Source: a virus. From it: 34,465 bases of DNA. The stretch is taken from positions 1 through 34,465 of the IMG/VR virus record IMGVR_UViG_3300028925_010462; one strand, written 5' to 3'. The first letter of the stretch is position 1; each line of letters opens with the position of its first letter. The notes under the pieces are model-generated. The model worked only from the letters and a program-made list of their open reading frames with translations, did no database searches and had not been told where the DNA came from. Positions 18,260-29,107 of the stretch are shown here, in pieces. The position numbers were made by a program, and so were the translations under genes.

Positions 18260-20273
18260 AAAAACTGGCTACACAGCAAAACCTAAGACAAAAGCAAAGT
18301 CGAATAAAGACAAAGCAGCCCAAACTCGCGCCGAGGAAGCCGGCGAAGATGCTGAAAAGCACGTAGAACCAGGTCTCTGGGATAAGCCCGAAGACATCAT
18401 GCTCGCCATCAAGGCCAAGCAATCTGAAATGGAAGCACTCCGGACTAGGATGGACGAGGATTTTGACGTATATCGTCAAGAAGAATATGACGCAAAGGCT
18501 GGATACGAGTCCTACACGTCAACAGCCCCCAAGAACTATTTCGATAAGATCCTTCACGGGATCAACCAGGCGAATCTAACGATCAATATCAAGACGAAAG
18601 AAGACTCTGATCGATCCGAAAGAGATTCCGCAAACTCGGCTGAATTGTACTTAATTGGAGCCCTCAACGACATAGATCGCGTAAATCGCAAGAGGAGAGT
18701 AAAAGCCCTACGACGCGCCCTCGGGTTTATGGCTTGCTTACGTGGGTGGGTCGCACTCCGCTGCTTGGTTTACGTTCCAAAAGGCGAGAAACAAACAATT
18801 TTCGAGGTTTCTGTTTGGGACATGATGCACGTTACCTGGGAAGACGGCCCAAAAGGTCCTCTCTGGGTTGCGTATCAGCGAAAAGCTACTAGGGCGCAGA
18901 TCCATGCTGAATACGGCGTCGTGATCGGTAAAGCTGATGCAATGATTACCGACTTCTGGAGTGAAGAAAAGAACTGTGTAATTCTCGATTCAGGCGAGTT
19001 CTTGAAAGATCCTGTCGACCACGGAATCGGTCACGTACCTGCATGGATCGGTAACGTCGGCGATATGCCTGACATTCAGACCAAAGACTTCGACGGTGCT
19101 GGATCGCAATCGATCAATACGCTCGAATTTCAAGGTGAGTCCGTATGGACAACTCCAAAGGGAATCATCGAGCCTCGTAATAGGTATATCTCTCAGCTAA
19201 TGGATACCGCTAAACGGGCTGTTGCTGGATCACTCGTTCACAAATCAAAGAACGGCAAGAAGAAAATCAAGGGCGACCCGTATGCCTCATTCATTGAGAT
19301 CCCGATCTCTGAAGATGAAGAAATAACGCCACTGGTATTGCCGTCTGCTCCACCTGAAACGGCTGCAATCCTGTCCGTATTCGACCATGACTGGCAATCT
19401 TCTACTCTCCCGTATCCTCTTTCCTATGGTGGTACACAAGCTGCTGAGTCTGGTCGGGCGCTTGCAATAAGGATCGATAACACCAGGTCAGCATATTCCC
19501 CACGAACTTCCCTAGTTCAAGAGGCATATCAGTGGTTATGTGAAGAACTTCTTTCACAATTCGCTAATCCGGCTCGTAAAACCAAGAAAGTTCAGCTCCA
19601 CGGAAGCGATCCAAAAACCGAGGAATACTTCGTCAACGAATGGAAGCCGTCAGATTTAAAACGGGACTGGATTGTCGAGGTCAAAGTAGAACCCCGACTA
19701 CCTCGTGACCAGGAAACCGAAATCAATATGGCCCTTGCTGCTTCACGAGGCGATCAACAGAATCCGCCGATCCTGTCTATGAGGACTGTTCGCAAGGATA
19801 TTATTCAAACTCCGAACCCTGATCTGGAAGATGACCGTGTTCTTGTCCAGCAAGGGAAGTTATTGCCTCCAATCCAAATGCGTTTGCAAGCTGACGCTAT
19901 GCAACGTGCCGGAGACGAGGAAGGCGCTCAACTCGTACTTGAATATGCACAGGGATTAGAACTCTCTAATCGTGAAAATATAGCAGCGGCAGAGCAACAG
20001 GCTCCGCCGCCTGGACCTGAACAACCACAGGAAACCCCTGCTCCAACCGAGCAAGAAATGAATATACTAGAGCAAGTATTCCAGGTCCTTGAAGCTATTG
20101 GGGCAGAAGAACTTATGGAAGAACTGGCAGGGGCATTATCCGGTCAAGTAGAGCCTCGTCCTACTCTAATAGATGAAATTATCGAAATATTAGTGCAGAA
20201 TGGTCAGCAAGAATTAGCTGAACAGTTTGTTGCACAACTACAAGGTGGCGGCGAAGCACCGCCAGTCCAATAG
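18252..20273 (+). CDS. Portal protein
   Basis: The portal is the dodecameric ring at the packaging vertex and DNA conduit. TTG 18252 is the likely start (GAGG nine bases upstream, 8-base overlap with terL); farther upstream the frame lies inside terL. At 673 residues it has the expected mixed alpha/beta core: FDKILHGINQANLTI, then VEVSVWDMMHVTWEDGP-type wing strands (FEVSVWDMMHVTWEDG), and a long helical region ending in an Ala/Gln/Pro-rich tail (QQAPPPGPEQPQETP). Assignment rests on position after terL, size and the IxNxxxxxxxPxTSLVQEAYQ helices rather than on a sharp motif. Confidence 0.82.
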   Translation: MAKKTGYTAKPKTKAKSNKDKAAQTRAEEAGEDAEKHVEPGLWDKPEDIMLAIKAKQSEMEALRTRMDEDFDVYRQEEYDAKAGYESYTSTAPKNYFDKILHGINQANLTINIKTKEDSDRSERDSANSAELYLIGALNDIDRVNRKRRVKALRRALGFMACLRGWVALRCLVYVPKGEKQTIFEVSVWDMMHVTWEDGPKGPLWVAYQRKATRAQIHAEYGVVIGKADAMITDFWSEEKNCVILDSGEFLKDPVDHGIGHVPAWIGNVGDMPDIQTKDFDGAGSQSINTLEFQGESVWTTPKGIIEPRNRYISQLMDTAKRAVAGSLVHKSKNGKKKIKGDPYASFIEIPISEDEEITPLVLPSAPPETAAILSVFDHDWQSSTLPYPLSYGGTQAAESGRALAIRIDNTRSAYSPRTSLVQEAYQWLCEELLSQFANPARKTKKVQLHGSDPKTEEYFVNEWKPSDLKRDWIVEVKVEPRLPRDQETEINMALAASRGDQQNPPILSMRTVRKDIIQTPNPDLEDDRVLVQQGKLLPPIQMRLQADAMQRAGDEEGAQLVLEYAQGLELSNRENIAAAEQQAPPPGPEQPQETPAPTEQEMNILEQVFQVLEAIGAEELMEELAGALSGQVEPRPTLIDEIIEILVQNGQQELAEQFVAQLQGGGEAPPVQ

Positions 20274-20282
20274 GAACTTATC

Positions 20283-20981
20283 ATGGTACATATCGCCGAC
20301 CACCCAGCTACTGGGACCCCCCTGTTTGATCCTGGTGCATTACGACGGGGCCCCAACCCAGATGCTGATACTTCGTTTGCAGATCTTAATCAAGCAGACC
20401 CCTCGTTATATGAAAGCATGTATTTGAAGTCGATTGGACTTGATGGAATAGGTCCACGATCTCGACACGATCAGTGGCGAGCAAATCGTTTCGGCGATGT
20501 CCAGGCTCAGTACGCGTTAGACCGAGCAGGGCTTTATGGGTTCGGGGCGAGAGAGGATGAAGGTCAAACCGTAACCGAAGGTCGAACCTTCCAAGAGTAT
20601 CTTGATCTCATCAAAGGCGCGAGTAATCAGTACGGTGGTTATAACACGAACAAGAACATGTCACAGATTTCGGATCTTTCAGATGCGGGGGTGATGGACC
20701 TTCGGGAAAAAATTGGTTTCCAGGGCTTCAACGCCAACGACATTATGAATCAGGCTTTTCGGAACGCGACTACTGCCAGATTTGGTAATCGATACGGTGG
20801 CAATATCGCAGATCGGGCTCTTGGCCAGCGAGCCCAATTCGCCACTACGCAAGAAGGACAGGACGATCAGTCTTTTACAAGGCAGCTTTTAGACCAGTTG
20901 AAGCGACAATTCGGAATTGAAATAGCGCCAAGAGCAAATAAGCTTTCGGCTTTGAGAGGTCTAACCTCGGATATAGCGTAG
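20283..20981 (+). CDS. Virion-associated hypothetical protein, 232 residues
   Basis: ATG 20283 lies nine bases after the portal stop. The product is polar, with Gly/Asn/Arg-rich segments (GFGAREDEGQTVTEGRTFQE, NQYGGYNTNKNMSQISDL, NATTARFGNRYGGNIADRAL). Position between portal and the giant polyvalent protein points to a head, neck or internal virion component. No family recognised. Confidence 0.6.
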   Translation: MVHIADHPATGTPLFDPGALRRGPNPDADTSFADLNQADPSLYESMYLKSIGLDGIGPRSRHDQWRANRFGDVQAQYALDRAGLYGFGAREDEGQTVTEGRTFQEYLDLIKGASNQYGGYNTNKNMSQISDLSDAGVMDLREKIGFQGFNANDIMNQAFRNATTARFGNRYGGNIADRALGQRAQFATTQEGQDDQSFTRQLLDQLKRQFGIEIAPRANKLSALRGLTSDIA

Positions 20982-20990
20982 GGAGTAATC

Positions 20991-21293
20991 ATGCCAGGTC
21001 AAAGTTCATTTCTATCGGCGTTCTACGATGGAACGCCAACTGAACAGTTCTACGCCTCGATCCCGCAAACGGGCAACACGGCGATGAAAGAATACTTTCG
21101 CGGCCAAAGTAATCGTATTTATGGCGATTACACGGCAGCCTATGGTCGCGGGTTGCAAAGTGGGCAGGACATTGGGCTGTACCCAGATTACTTGAAGGAC
21201 TTTCCCTGGCTCCAGAATTTCTATAACCAGTCGCCATCTGCACGCGGAGAAACACCAACCAGGTACGCACCACGCGTGCGTTATTCCGGGTAA
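20991..21293 (+). CDS. 100-residue virion-associated hypothetical protein
   Basis: AGGGAG lies about seven bases before ATG 20991. The protein is Tyr/Gln/Gly-rich (FYASIPQTGNTAMKEYFRGQ; GDYTAAYGRGLQSGQDIGLY) and ends in Arg-rich YAPRVRYSG. Its stop overlaps the start of the giant gene by one base (TAATG), so the two are coupled and may be packaged together. No family recognised. Confidence 0.6.
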   Translation: MPGQSSFLSAFYDGTPTEQFYASIPQTGNTAMKEYFRGQSNRIYGDYTAAYGRGLQSGQDIGLYPDYLKDFPWLQNFYNQSPSARGETPTRYAPRVRYSG

Positions 21294-24200
21294 TGGGCGC
21301 ATACGACACAATCGCAGAGTCGTTCAAAGAAGCACGAGTGTCTCTGAAAGAGAAGCGGATTCAGCAAGTAGCGCCTCCTCCTCCGCCTCCTCCTCCAGCG
21401 CCGGCTCCTCGAGCTCCGGTTGTGCCTCAAAGGCCGGCACCTGCTATTCCACCTTTGATCGCTGCGCCGTCTGTTGAGTCCGATCCTGCACAAGAGTTGC
21501 TAACAGCCTTGTCAGATTTGCAAGAACGAGGTCAGCGGTATGGAGTCGACACAACTCAGTTCGATCCCCGTCCTGGTTCAACGCCTTTCGAGTTCGCTGA
21601 TGAGGTTCACAGCGTTTTCGACCAGATCGATTCCAAAGTCATGGCAGACCTTCAGGCTCGACAAGAATATGAAACTGACCAAGCCTCGGCATTCAGAAAC
21701 AAATTCGATGCTGCCGTAGCGCCTCCTTCACCAATTCAAAATCCTAGTAATGGTGTGTTGCCAGGGGTGGCAGTACCAAGCGAAACTCCAGACTGGTTCA
21801 ACCCGGATGCGACTCGTGGGATGTGGGCTGCCAATTCGATGCTAACGCTTCCACCAAAGGGTAGAGGCTATCTCGACGACGAAGGCAACGATATTGGACT
21901 CGAGCCATGGAGGGCTGCGATCCGTCCTGTTCTAAACGCCAATACGTTCGAGGAATTTGGACGAGGATTAGGGGATAAATATCCACTTCCTATAAGTGAC
22001 AATCTTTCCGCCGCAGCCCAGTCAAATCCACTCATAAAGAACATTCTGAAACCAAGTCTAATTGGAGACATCGCCGGTCCCGTTTTACGAGGGGCAGCGC
22101 ATACAACGTCGCCACTTGAAATTGCATTCACTATTGCTACTGCTGGCTATGGTTCAGTCGTTACGCAAGCTATTAGGCGTATGGGCATCCCCGTCATCAG
22201 TAAAATCGCCGGTGTTGCTGCGCCAATGCTCGAGAAGGGCAACTTTGCCCAACGTCTTGGTGTTGAGTGGGCTGCTGGTGGTGTTGCCCCAGAAGTCGGA
22301 GCAAGTGCAGCTATGGGCGCTTTCGAGGATGCCCCTGCGCCTGTTCAGATTGGTGCGGGATTAGCCGGTGGAGTTTTAGCTGCGGGAACTACGCTGGTTG
22401 CTCCAAGACTCGGTATAAAGGGATTGAAAGCATCCAAAGACCTTGTTACTGAGGGAATCCAGACTGCGCTCCGTTTAGGCGAGGATTCCGCAACCGCAGT
22501 AGGCAAGGCGAACACAGGAAACGTATTACTTCCTGCGAGCCCTGATCCGGTTGTGGCTGCTCGATCGGGCAGTCGAGATCCGAACGTCTTGATCGACAAC
22601 ATGCTCGAACCTATGCCCAGAGTAGTAAATGGAGAGTTCACTCCTAGAGGGCTCGATTTCGATACAGGACTTCCAAAGGATCTCGAAACAGTTCCAGCCA
22701 GGATCTTCGGCGATTTTGCGATCGTGAAGACTCCAGCCGGCGAATTCAAGGTTAGTCATATTCCAAGCGGCCAAGCGATTGGTCAGCCGCATCGACTTCT
22801 AAAGGATGCTAAGAAACAAGTTCAGTATTCGATCTCGATGTCAGATCCCGAAGTTCTGAAAATATCCGATCCGGACCAATTCCCGAGCGAAGCCACCTGG
22901 CGACTTCGCATGGCGTGGGATCGATCGATGGGACGAGACGTCACTCACGATACCTATGTTCTTGGATTCAAAGATCCTGTGGCTGAGTCGATCCTCCCAG
23001 AAGGCGGTATCCTCGGCGACGACTTCGGTAAAGCGCCAGAAGGCACAACCATCACCATCGATGGTGTCGAGACCAGGCTTGGACCGGACGGTAAGCCGAT
23101 TGTGGAGACCACGGCACGAACAATCGACCCTCGTGAAGTCGAGGCCGATCGAATCATCGCCGAAGCTGATGCCGAGAAGGCTCACGCCGACCTGGTGAAA
23201 GACGACCCGGCTGTTATGGAAGCAGCGGCAAACTACCGAATCGCTCGTGACTACTCAGAGACGGCTTTGAAAGATCCAAAGACCACACCCGAAGATAATG
23301 CTGTGTGGCGTGACCATGAACTCGAGGCTTACCAGGCACTCAGGGCGGCAGAGGCCGCTGCTGTTGCGCCCGGAACAACGCCCAAGTTTGCATTTGAAGG
23401 TGAACCAGACTTAGTTCTGCAACATGGAACTGATGCTGAATTTACAGGAATTCCTAACGCTGGTAAAGACGGAAGGATTTACTTTTCCGACAGCACTATC
23501 GAAGGCAGAGGTGCTTCCTCATTCTATGGCGATACGGTAAAGAAATTCAACTTATCCGATGATGCCAGAATGATGGACAGGGATGAAGTTCTCACTAAAA
23601 AACAAGTGAAGAATATTATCGCTGGGGCTGAAGATGAAATTCGGAGACTCGGCTTACCAGAATCAGAGATAGCTAGGTATAAAGAATTAATAACTCTAAC
23701 TGTTGATAAAAAAGGTCGTGCAACCGCAGGTGAAATTTCCGACAGGTTGGATAGTGTAGATCGAAGTATAAACCCTAAGATGGGAGAGCCGGGCTATGAC
23801 TTCAGGGGAGGGCAGTCAAAGTCTAATATTGCCAATGCAGGGCTGTCACGAGAGTTTGATTTTATCGCTCCAAGCGGTAACAGACCTCACGAGTATTCCG
23901 TTCTAAATAAGGACGTAATTATTGACTCAGGTTTACGGCAGGATAACTTAGAACCAGTCGGGATACGCAAAGGACCTGACCCAGACTTTAATCAGTTCGG
24001 TGAGCCATATCCCACCACTCCAGCCACAGGCACGGCTGCTGCTAGGGGGGCTGGCATCCCTACTATCGATGAAATCGCCGCCGACTTAAGGAATCAAATA
24101 GCCGACCCTTTATCGCCGCAGAGTGAAAAAGGTTTAATGCTTTTCCCCGAAGACTCTCTAAGGATTAGAGCAGCTGCATTAAACCCAGAAGCTAATGCCC

Positions 24201-27200
24201 AAGACCTTGTTAAGTTCAATGATGAATTTGGGATTGATCCAGTTTCCTTTGAAATCCCAGAAGGCCATATGTGGAACAATGGCAGAATTCAGCGTTACAA
24301 CTACCCTCCAGGAGTTAGACCAGGGTTTAAAGAAGATGTTGCGCCTGATTTTACAACTCGTCTTCGATCTGAGCTGGATCTTCCTCCAGTCAAACAGGCT
24401 GGGGGAGCCGTCACGACAGGCAACCTAACACTCGACGGCAATCGTGCCGAATTCGAGACCCGGTTCGCTGCGCTCAGCAAGCTAACAGACGATGCTGAAA
24501 AGACCCCAAATCGGCAGATGACCGAAGAAGAAGTTGCGCTATGGGACAACGGAAATAATTGGGAAGAATTCTCACGATCTCGCGGCTACACCGAGGCGGA
24601 GATTCAAGACCACCAGGCGTTTCTCGATGCCTACACCGAAGGTCGTCAACTTGGCTACTCGGATGATGAGTTATTTGACATAACCAGAGCCACCCAAAAG
24701 GATGGCGAACTCCCTGTTGCTGATGATTTGCCTACGTCCGGACAAGCTGCGTTTGACGAGGCTGGTGAGGTCGGAGTACGTGATGTCGGGCCTCGTGAAG
24801 ACGACATAATCAATGACGACTCACGACGAGTTCAGGGCGGGTTCTTCGGTGAGGAAGACTTGAAGACTTCTGAACAAGCCGCAGAAATGCTTGAAGGCAC
24901 GCCGTTTGAAAAAGTCTACGATGACACGCCAGTTAGTCAGGCAGAGCAGGAAGTCGACGGAATAATCAAAGAACTCGAGATTGTTCAATCTCGAGGTATG
25001 GCTGATGAGATCATTCAAGGCCGTGTTGATCGCCACGACGCGCCTAAAGGCTTCTCGATGAGAGGTATTTCGGACGATGCGATCATCAAGTGGATGGAAG
25101 CAAACCGCCCGGAGCTCAACCCTTACGAGACCGGAGTTCTCCACAACATCGATTTTGAGCCTGATGAATACTCGGCGCTTCGGCAGATGAACCGCACCAA
25201 CCCGAAAGGCAAGTCGAAGGCCGCTGACAAACGTGCGGCGAGGGAACTAGCGAAAGATCTCGACGAGGCCCGGTACAGGTTGGAGGAGGCCGAGTCAGCT
25301 GAATATTACGCAAAATTAGCAGCAAACGATCCGGACACGGACAACTTCGGCAAGGTCGACAACCTTTGGGATCAGCCAACCGTGGCTACCAAGTCCGGAT
25401 ACAACATTCACGAGGATTTGAAGAAAAGTAAGCCTCGGTACGGGTATCAGCAAAAGCACCCACCGCTTGATTTCCAAGACGACTTCGATCTGTTGCTTTA
25501 CACCGCCACCCGGAAGACCCGAATGGGCAACCGGGCGGATAAATTTGGCCTAGAAATGGACGCTGAATTCGGCCCCGAATGGCGTCAAGCTAGTGGTCTG
25601 ATTCGACAAGCTGGACGAGACCTCGAGGCGCGAATCAAAGAGCAAGTGAAGAATGCTCCGGACGACGGCGAAACGATCGTTGTTGAGGTTGATGGCGCTT
25701 ACGACAGGTTGAAGGCTGCAACCGGGCAGACGTCGGAAGGTCGGCCAGCAAGAACAGCCAATTCCTCGACACCAGCGTCAGGGCTCGAGGACGCTCGCTA
25801 CACGGTCGACAAAGAGACCGGCGAGATCATCGACATCATGCGCGGGCCGCTAACCGCCGAAGAAGTCTCACAGCTTCCGGAGTTCCTGCTTGCAAGGTTG
25901 AGGGCGTTAGGCATCAGCAGCCAGAACCCACGACCGGCAGCGAGCCAGATGAGTGCCGGTGGTCAAGGCGTCGTTCCTGATTCTGGCGTCCGCCCGGTTC
26001 AAGGCACTGGAGATCCGGTCGTAATGGGTCCACCGCTTGATGTTCCTGGTAGTGGTGGCGGAGTCCAGCAAGCGACTCAGGGCGGCGTCAGGCCACCTTT
26101 GAAGACTCATCCGACTGAATATGTTGCAGACGTGAACACTGTCAAGTCTGTCGAAGCTGCTAACGCCGCTTTGAAAGGTGAAATCATTGATTCAGCAGTC
26201 AAGGGATCTCCAGAGGATATGGGTGCTTCTGCTCAATTAGAGACTGGTAAGCTGGCTGACTTCCTTCGGTATATAGTTCCTAAAGACCACGCTGTCGATG
26301 AGAAGTTCTTGACAGCTGTTCAAGTCGGCGAAAACCTCAGAAACGTAAGTGCCCTACTCGCTCGATCATTAGATCCTGGTCGACTGTGGGACACGATTCA
26401 AAAGGGTCGTCACGGCGGCGTTATTTCAGAGTTCATTGGATGGCCAACTAGGCGGATACTTCGAGCAAAACTCGAAATGTCAGACAAGATGAAGTCTGAC
26501 TTTGCTGCGCTTATGACTAAACACCGAGTTACTAAACCGAAACACATGGAGGCGGTTGGTGACGTCATCGAATATATCGGCACAAAGGACATCGAAGGAA
26601 AAGTATCGACCGAGGATTTGCTAAGTCGCAAGGTCATATTTAAACTCCTCAAGGAGTTTCCGTCCGACGAGCGCCGAAGAATCGTTGAACTCGCGCTTGA
26701 GACTCGTAACTTCTATGACAAAGTTCTTTATGCGATAAATTACGCTCGTATCAAGCGCGGCGACAAGCCGATTCCTAAACTGGATAACTACCGACCGTGG
26801 ATCATCGCACAACGAGCATGGAAAGAACGAATCAAGGATGGCTGGAAGTCCAAAGGCGCAGGCGGTTACGAGGGCATGACCCCGAAGATGGCCGAAGAAG
26901 TCTTCGGTCGTCGATCATATCCAACCTTTATGGCCCCGCAAAGCGTTATGAACGATCGCGCAATGCAACGTACTTACGGTCTAAAAGACGTCGGCAAAGA
27001 ACGAGATATTGCCAAGCTAACGTATAGCTACATCGACTCTGCACTGGATGATATTTACAACAACACAATCATCGCCAACGTCACGCGGCACACGAAGGTC
27101 TTGCGTGAGAATGACCTCATCAAATCGGCGGATGCACTTGATACCTGGGCGCAGGAAACCTACGCCGGAGTACCAACTCCGTTCACCAGGTTCATGCGTG

Positions 27201-29089
27201 ATTCTTTACCGTATGTACCTGTCGATCATCTGATGTGGGTACGTCGACAACTGACTCGAGCTGTATTCCCGTTGAACTGGAGTTGGAATATCGCTGTCCA
27301 AACATCATCTGTTGGGCTTACATACACGCGCTACGGCGGAATGAACACGATGAAGGCCCTCAATATCGCGTACGACACCACGACTAACGACTGGATCAAA
27401 AAACACGCCTACTCAGCCATTATGAAAAAACGTAATGGAGGAAAAGTTGTCTACCAGGACCTCGGCAACGCTCTTGAAAAACATGCAACTCTTGAAAAGT
27501 CCAAATTCGAGAAATTTGAAGATATTGGAAACTTCCTCTCATCGACCATCGAAGAACGTCTTACGGCGCATGGTATAGCAGCTGCAAAACTCAAAGGAGA
27601 GCAACTAGGACTCACTGGCCGGTCGCTAATCGAATTCGCATCAGAAGGTGGAGCTCGAACTCAGTCGATGTACAACAGGGAAGATACGGTTGGTTGGCTC
27701 CGATCCCCCGAAATTGGAATCATTGCACCATTTCAGACGTTTGCGTTTGAAATGCTCAACACTCTAAGAGAACTCAACATCCCGATACTTCGTGGCGTCG
27801 AGATCCCTGGCATAGTTCCGTATCTAGGAAATAAGAACATTGGGATTGGTCAAGCGGGAGCATACGAAACGCTTAGCGCAAAGAGAATTACTCTTGGTAA
27901 ACAAGGGACAAAGGACGGCAAGCCTGTTTACGGACTTTCGGATGCAACAGCCGAGCATCGTGTAAAGAACGTCCTTCGCTTGGTGGCCGCAATGTACGTT
28001 ACCAATCTTGTCCAAGACAAACTTATGGACCGTAAGCCGTGGAACCTCGGATCATTCATTCCTATGTATAACCTCATCGTAGCTGGTGCTGCTGGATCAG
28101 GACCGATGAACCAGCCCTTGTATCAGAAATACTCTGGCGACTTCTTCGATGCTGTCGGTGAGTACGTTGAAATAGGCCGATGGCAGCCGATGAGGGATTT
28201 CGGTCTTCGTTACTACACTTTCGGAGGCGGACAAATTGCTCGTACATGGGGTGGCATTGAAGCCGTTGCAGAGGGTGGAGTCAGAAACCGTTCAGGTATG
28301 AAGAAATTTGAGTTGACTCCAGCCGACCAACTTGCAGCGTACACGGGCGGTGTCTATGCGACACAGCCAGGCAAGGACTACTTAGATGCCCGTGTCGACC
28401 GAACAGCAGTCGAGGAGTTTGTTGGTTTCGACTTGCCCGTAATCGGAGGCTACTCAAACGGCATTAAAAAAGAGTACAGAGAGAAATTCGAGGAATATTA
28501 CGACATCGATAAGGATATTAAAGGATCAAAGGGTCGAATCGCATGGCGCAATAAGAACTGGGAAGTCGATGCGAATATGTTCACGGTCGGTATAGTCCGG
28601 TCGATACAATCGCCTCGAGCGAGAACACTCGCACAAGAACTCTTTGAAAAACACGAGATTATTGATTCAGAGACCGACCCGGAAGATCTCGAAGTTTACC
28701 GTCGCCACTTGGGAACCTCATTTGTAAGAAAGATGCTTGAAGGACTCGAACATACTCCTGGTTTGGAAAAACTTCCGCCGCTCAAAAAGCTACCGGATTC
28801 AAGCAGTAACGAAGGTTCTAGCGTTCCGGGACTTGAGAAGTTATCATCTAGTCCGACCGATCAATGGAACAAGGTTAGCAATGTCCTTAACATTAAAGAT
28901 CTCGTTGCTCTTAAAAAGATTTGGAGTAATGAAACTATTTCCCGACAAGAGACCGAGTCGCTGAAAATTGCTTTTGAGAAGGAACCTATGGGTCAAACCA
29001 ACTTTAGAAAGTGGTCTCGACAGACCCTTCGCCAAATCCAAACAAACGCAGCAAACGTGCGTACTCAACCAGAATTTGCTAACGTATAG
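21293..29089 (+). CDS. Giant polyvalent (internal virion) protein with an ADP-ribosyltransferase-like domain
   Basis: This 2598-residue protein takes up more than a fifth of the window. Layout: N terminus with an eight-Pro run (28-35); an Ala/Gly-rich hydrophobic region (about 250-400) that may interact with membrane; long acidic helical linkers; at about 700-870, an ART-like block with LVLQHGTDAEF (His), DGRIYFSDSTIEG (Tyr) and PHEYSVLNKDVII (Glu), the H-Y-E layout of polyvalent-protein ADP-ribosyltransferases; and a conserved-looking C-terminal 900 residues rich in helices (from KFLTAVQVGENLRNVSALLA). Phage polyvalent proteins are typically packaged and injected to disarm host functions; that role is inferred. 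The ATG overlaps the upstream stop. Confidence 0.75.
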   Translation: MGAYDTIAESFKEARVSLKEKRIQQVAPPPPPPPPAPAPRAPVVPQRPAPAIPPLIAAPSVESDPAQELLTALSDLQERGQRYGVDTTQFDPRPGSTPFEFADEVHSVFDQIDSKVMADLQARQEYETDQASAFRNKFDAAVAPPSPIQNPSNGVLPGVAVPSETPDWFNPDATRGMWAANSMLTLPPKGRGYLDDEGNDIGLEPWRAAIRPVLNANTFEEFGRGLGDKYPLPISDNLSAAAQSNPLIKNILKPSLIGDIAGPVLRGAAHTTSPLEIAFTIATAGYGSVVTQAIRRMGIPVISKIAGVAAPMLEKGNFAQRLGVEWAAGGVAPEVGASAAMGAFEDAPAPVQIGAGLAGGVLAAGTTLVAPRLGIKGLKASKDLVTEGIQTALRLGEDSATAVGKANTGNVLLPASPDPVVAARSGSRDPNVLIDNMLEPMPRVVNGEFTPRGLDFDTGLPKDLETVPARIFGDFAIVKTPAGEFKVSHIPSGQAIGQPHRLLKDAKKQVQYSISMSDPEVLKISDPDQFPSEATWRLRMAWDRSMGRDVTHDTYVLGFKDPVAESILPEGGILGDDFGKAPEGTTITIDGVETRLGPDGKPIVETTARTIDPREVEADRIIAEADAEKAHADLVKDDPAVMEAAANYRIARDYSETALKDPKTTPEDNAVWRDHELEAYQALRAAEAAAVAPGTTPKFAFEGEPDLVLQHGTDAEFTGIPNAGKDGRIYFSDSTIEGRGASSFYGDTVKKFNLSDDARMMDRDEVLTKKQVKNIIAGAEDEIRRLGLPESEIARYKELITLTVDKKGRATAGEISDRLDSVDRSINPKMGEPGYDFRGGQSKSNIANAGLSREFDFIAPSGNRPHEYSVLNKDVIIDSGLRQDNLEPVGIRKGPDPDFNQFGEPYPTTPATGTAAARGAGIPTIDEIAADLRNQIADPLSPQSEKGLMLFPEDSLRIRAAALNPEANAQDLVKFNDEFGIDPVSFEIPEGHMWNNGRIQRYNYPPGVRPGFKEDVAPDFTTRLRSELDLPPVKQAGGAVTTGNLTLDGNRAEFETRFAALSKLTDDAEKTPNRQMTEEEVALWDNGNNWEEFSRSRGYTEAEIQDHQAFLDAYTEGRQLGYSDDELFDITRATQKDGELPVADDLPTSGQAAFDEAGEVGVRDVGPREDDIINDDSRRVQGGFFGEEDLKTSEQAAEMLEGTPFEKVYDDTPVSQAEQEVDGIIKELEIVQSRGMADEIIQGRVDRHDAPKGFSMRGISDDAIIKWMEANRPELNPYETGVLHNIDFEPDEYSALRQMNRTNPKGKSKAADKRAARELAKDLDEARYRLEEAESAEYYAKLAANDPDTDNFGKVDNLWDQPTVATKSGYNIHEDLKKSKPRYGYQQKHPPLDFQDDFDLLLYTATRKTRMGNRADKFGLEMDAEFGPEWRQASGLIRQAGRDLEARIKEQVKNAPDDGETIVVEVDGAYDRLKAATGQTSEGRPARTANSSTPASGLEDARYTVDKETGEIIDIMRGPLTAEEVSQLPEFLLARLRALGISSQNPRPAASQMSAGGQGVVPDSGVRPVQGTGDPVVMGPPLDVPGSGGGVQQATQGGVRPPLKTHPTEYVADVNTVKSVEAANAALKGEIIDSAVKGSPEDMGASAQLETGKLADFLRYIVPKDHAVDEKFLTAVQVGENLRNVSALLARSLDPGRLWDTIQKGRHGGVISEFIGWPTRRILRAKLEMSDKMKSDFAALMTKHRVTKPKHMEAVGDVIEYIGTKDIEGKVSTEDLLSRKVIFKLLKEFPSDERRRIVELALETRNFYDKVLYAINYARIKRGDKPIPKLDNYRPWIIAQRAWKERIKDGWKSKGAGGYEGMTPKMAEEVFGRRSYPTFMAPQSVMNDRAMQRTYGLKDVGKERDIAKLTYSYIDSALDDIYNNTIIANVTRHTKVLRENDLIKSADALDTWAQETYAGVPTPFTRFMRDSLPYVPVDHLMWVRRQLTRAVFPLNWSWNIAVQTSSVGLTYTRYGGMNTMKALNIAYDTTTNDWIKKHAYSAIMKKRNGGKVVYQDLGNALEKHATLEKSKFEKFEDIGNFLSSTIEERLTAHGIAAAKLKGEQLGLTGRSLIEFASEGGARTQSMYNREDTVGWLRSPEIGIIAPFQTFAFEMLNTLRELNIPILRGVEIPGIVPYLGNKNIGIGQAGAYETLSAKRITLGKQGTKDGKPVYGLSDATAEHRVKNVLRLVAAMYVTNLVQDKLMDRKPWNLGSFIPMYNLIVAGAAGSGPMNQPLYQKYSGDFFDAVGEYVEIGRWQPMRDFGLRYYTFGGGQIARTWGGIEAVAEGGVRNRSGMKKFELTPADQLAAYTGGVYATQPGKDYLDARVDRTAVEEFVGFDLPVIGGYSNGIKKEYREKFEEYYDIDKDIKGSKGRIAWRNKNWEVDANMFTVGIVRSIQSPRARTLAQELFEKHEIIDSETDPEDLEVYRRHLGTSFVRKMLEGLEHTPGLEKLPPLKKLPDSSSNEGSSVPGLEKLSSSPTDQWNKVSNVLNIKDLVALKKIWSNETISRQETESLKIAFEKEPMGQTNFRKWSRQTLRQIQTNAANVRTQPEFANV

Positions 29090-29107
29090 ATACCTGGAGT
29101 TATTTAT

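Noticed and set aside
21372-21400. CCT/CCG tandem triplets as a microsatellite
   Set aside because: It is the in-frame poly-Pro run of the giant protein; no sign of non-coding repeat expansion.
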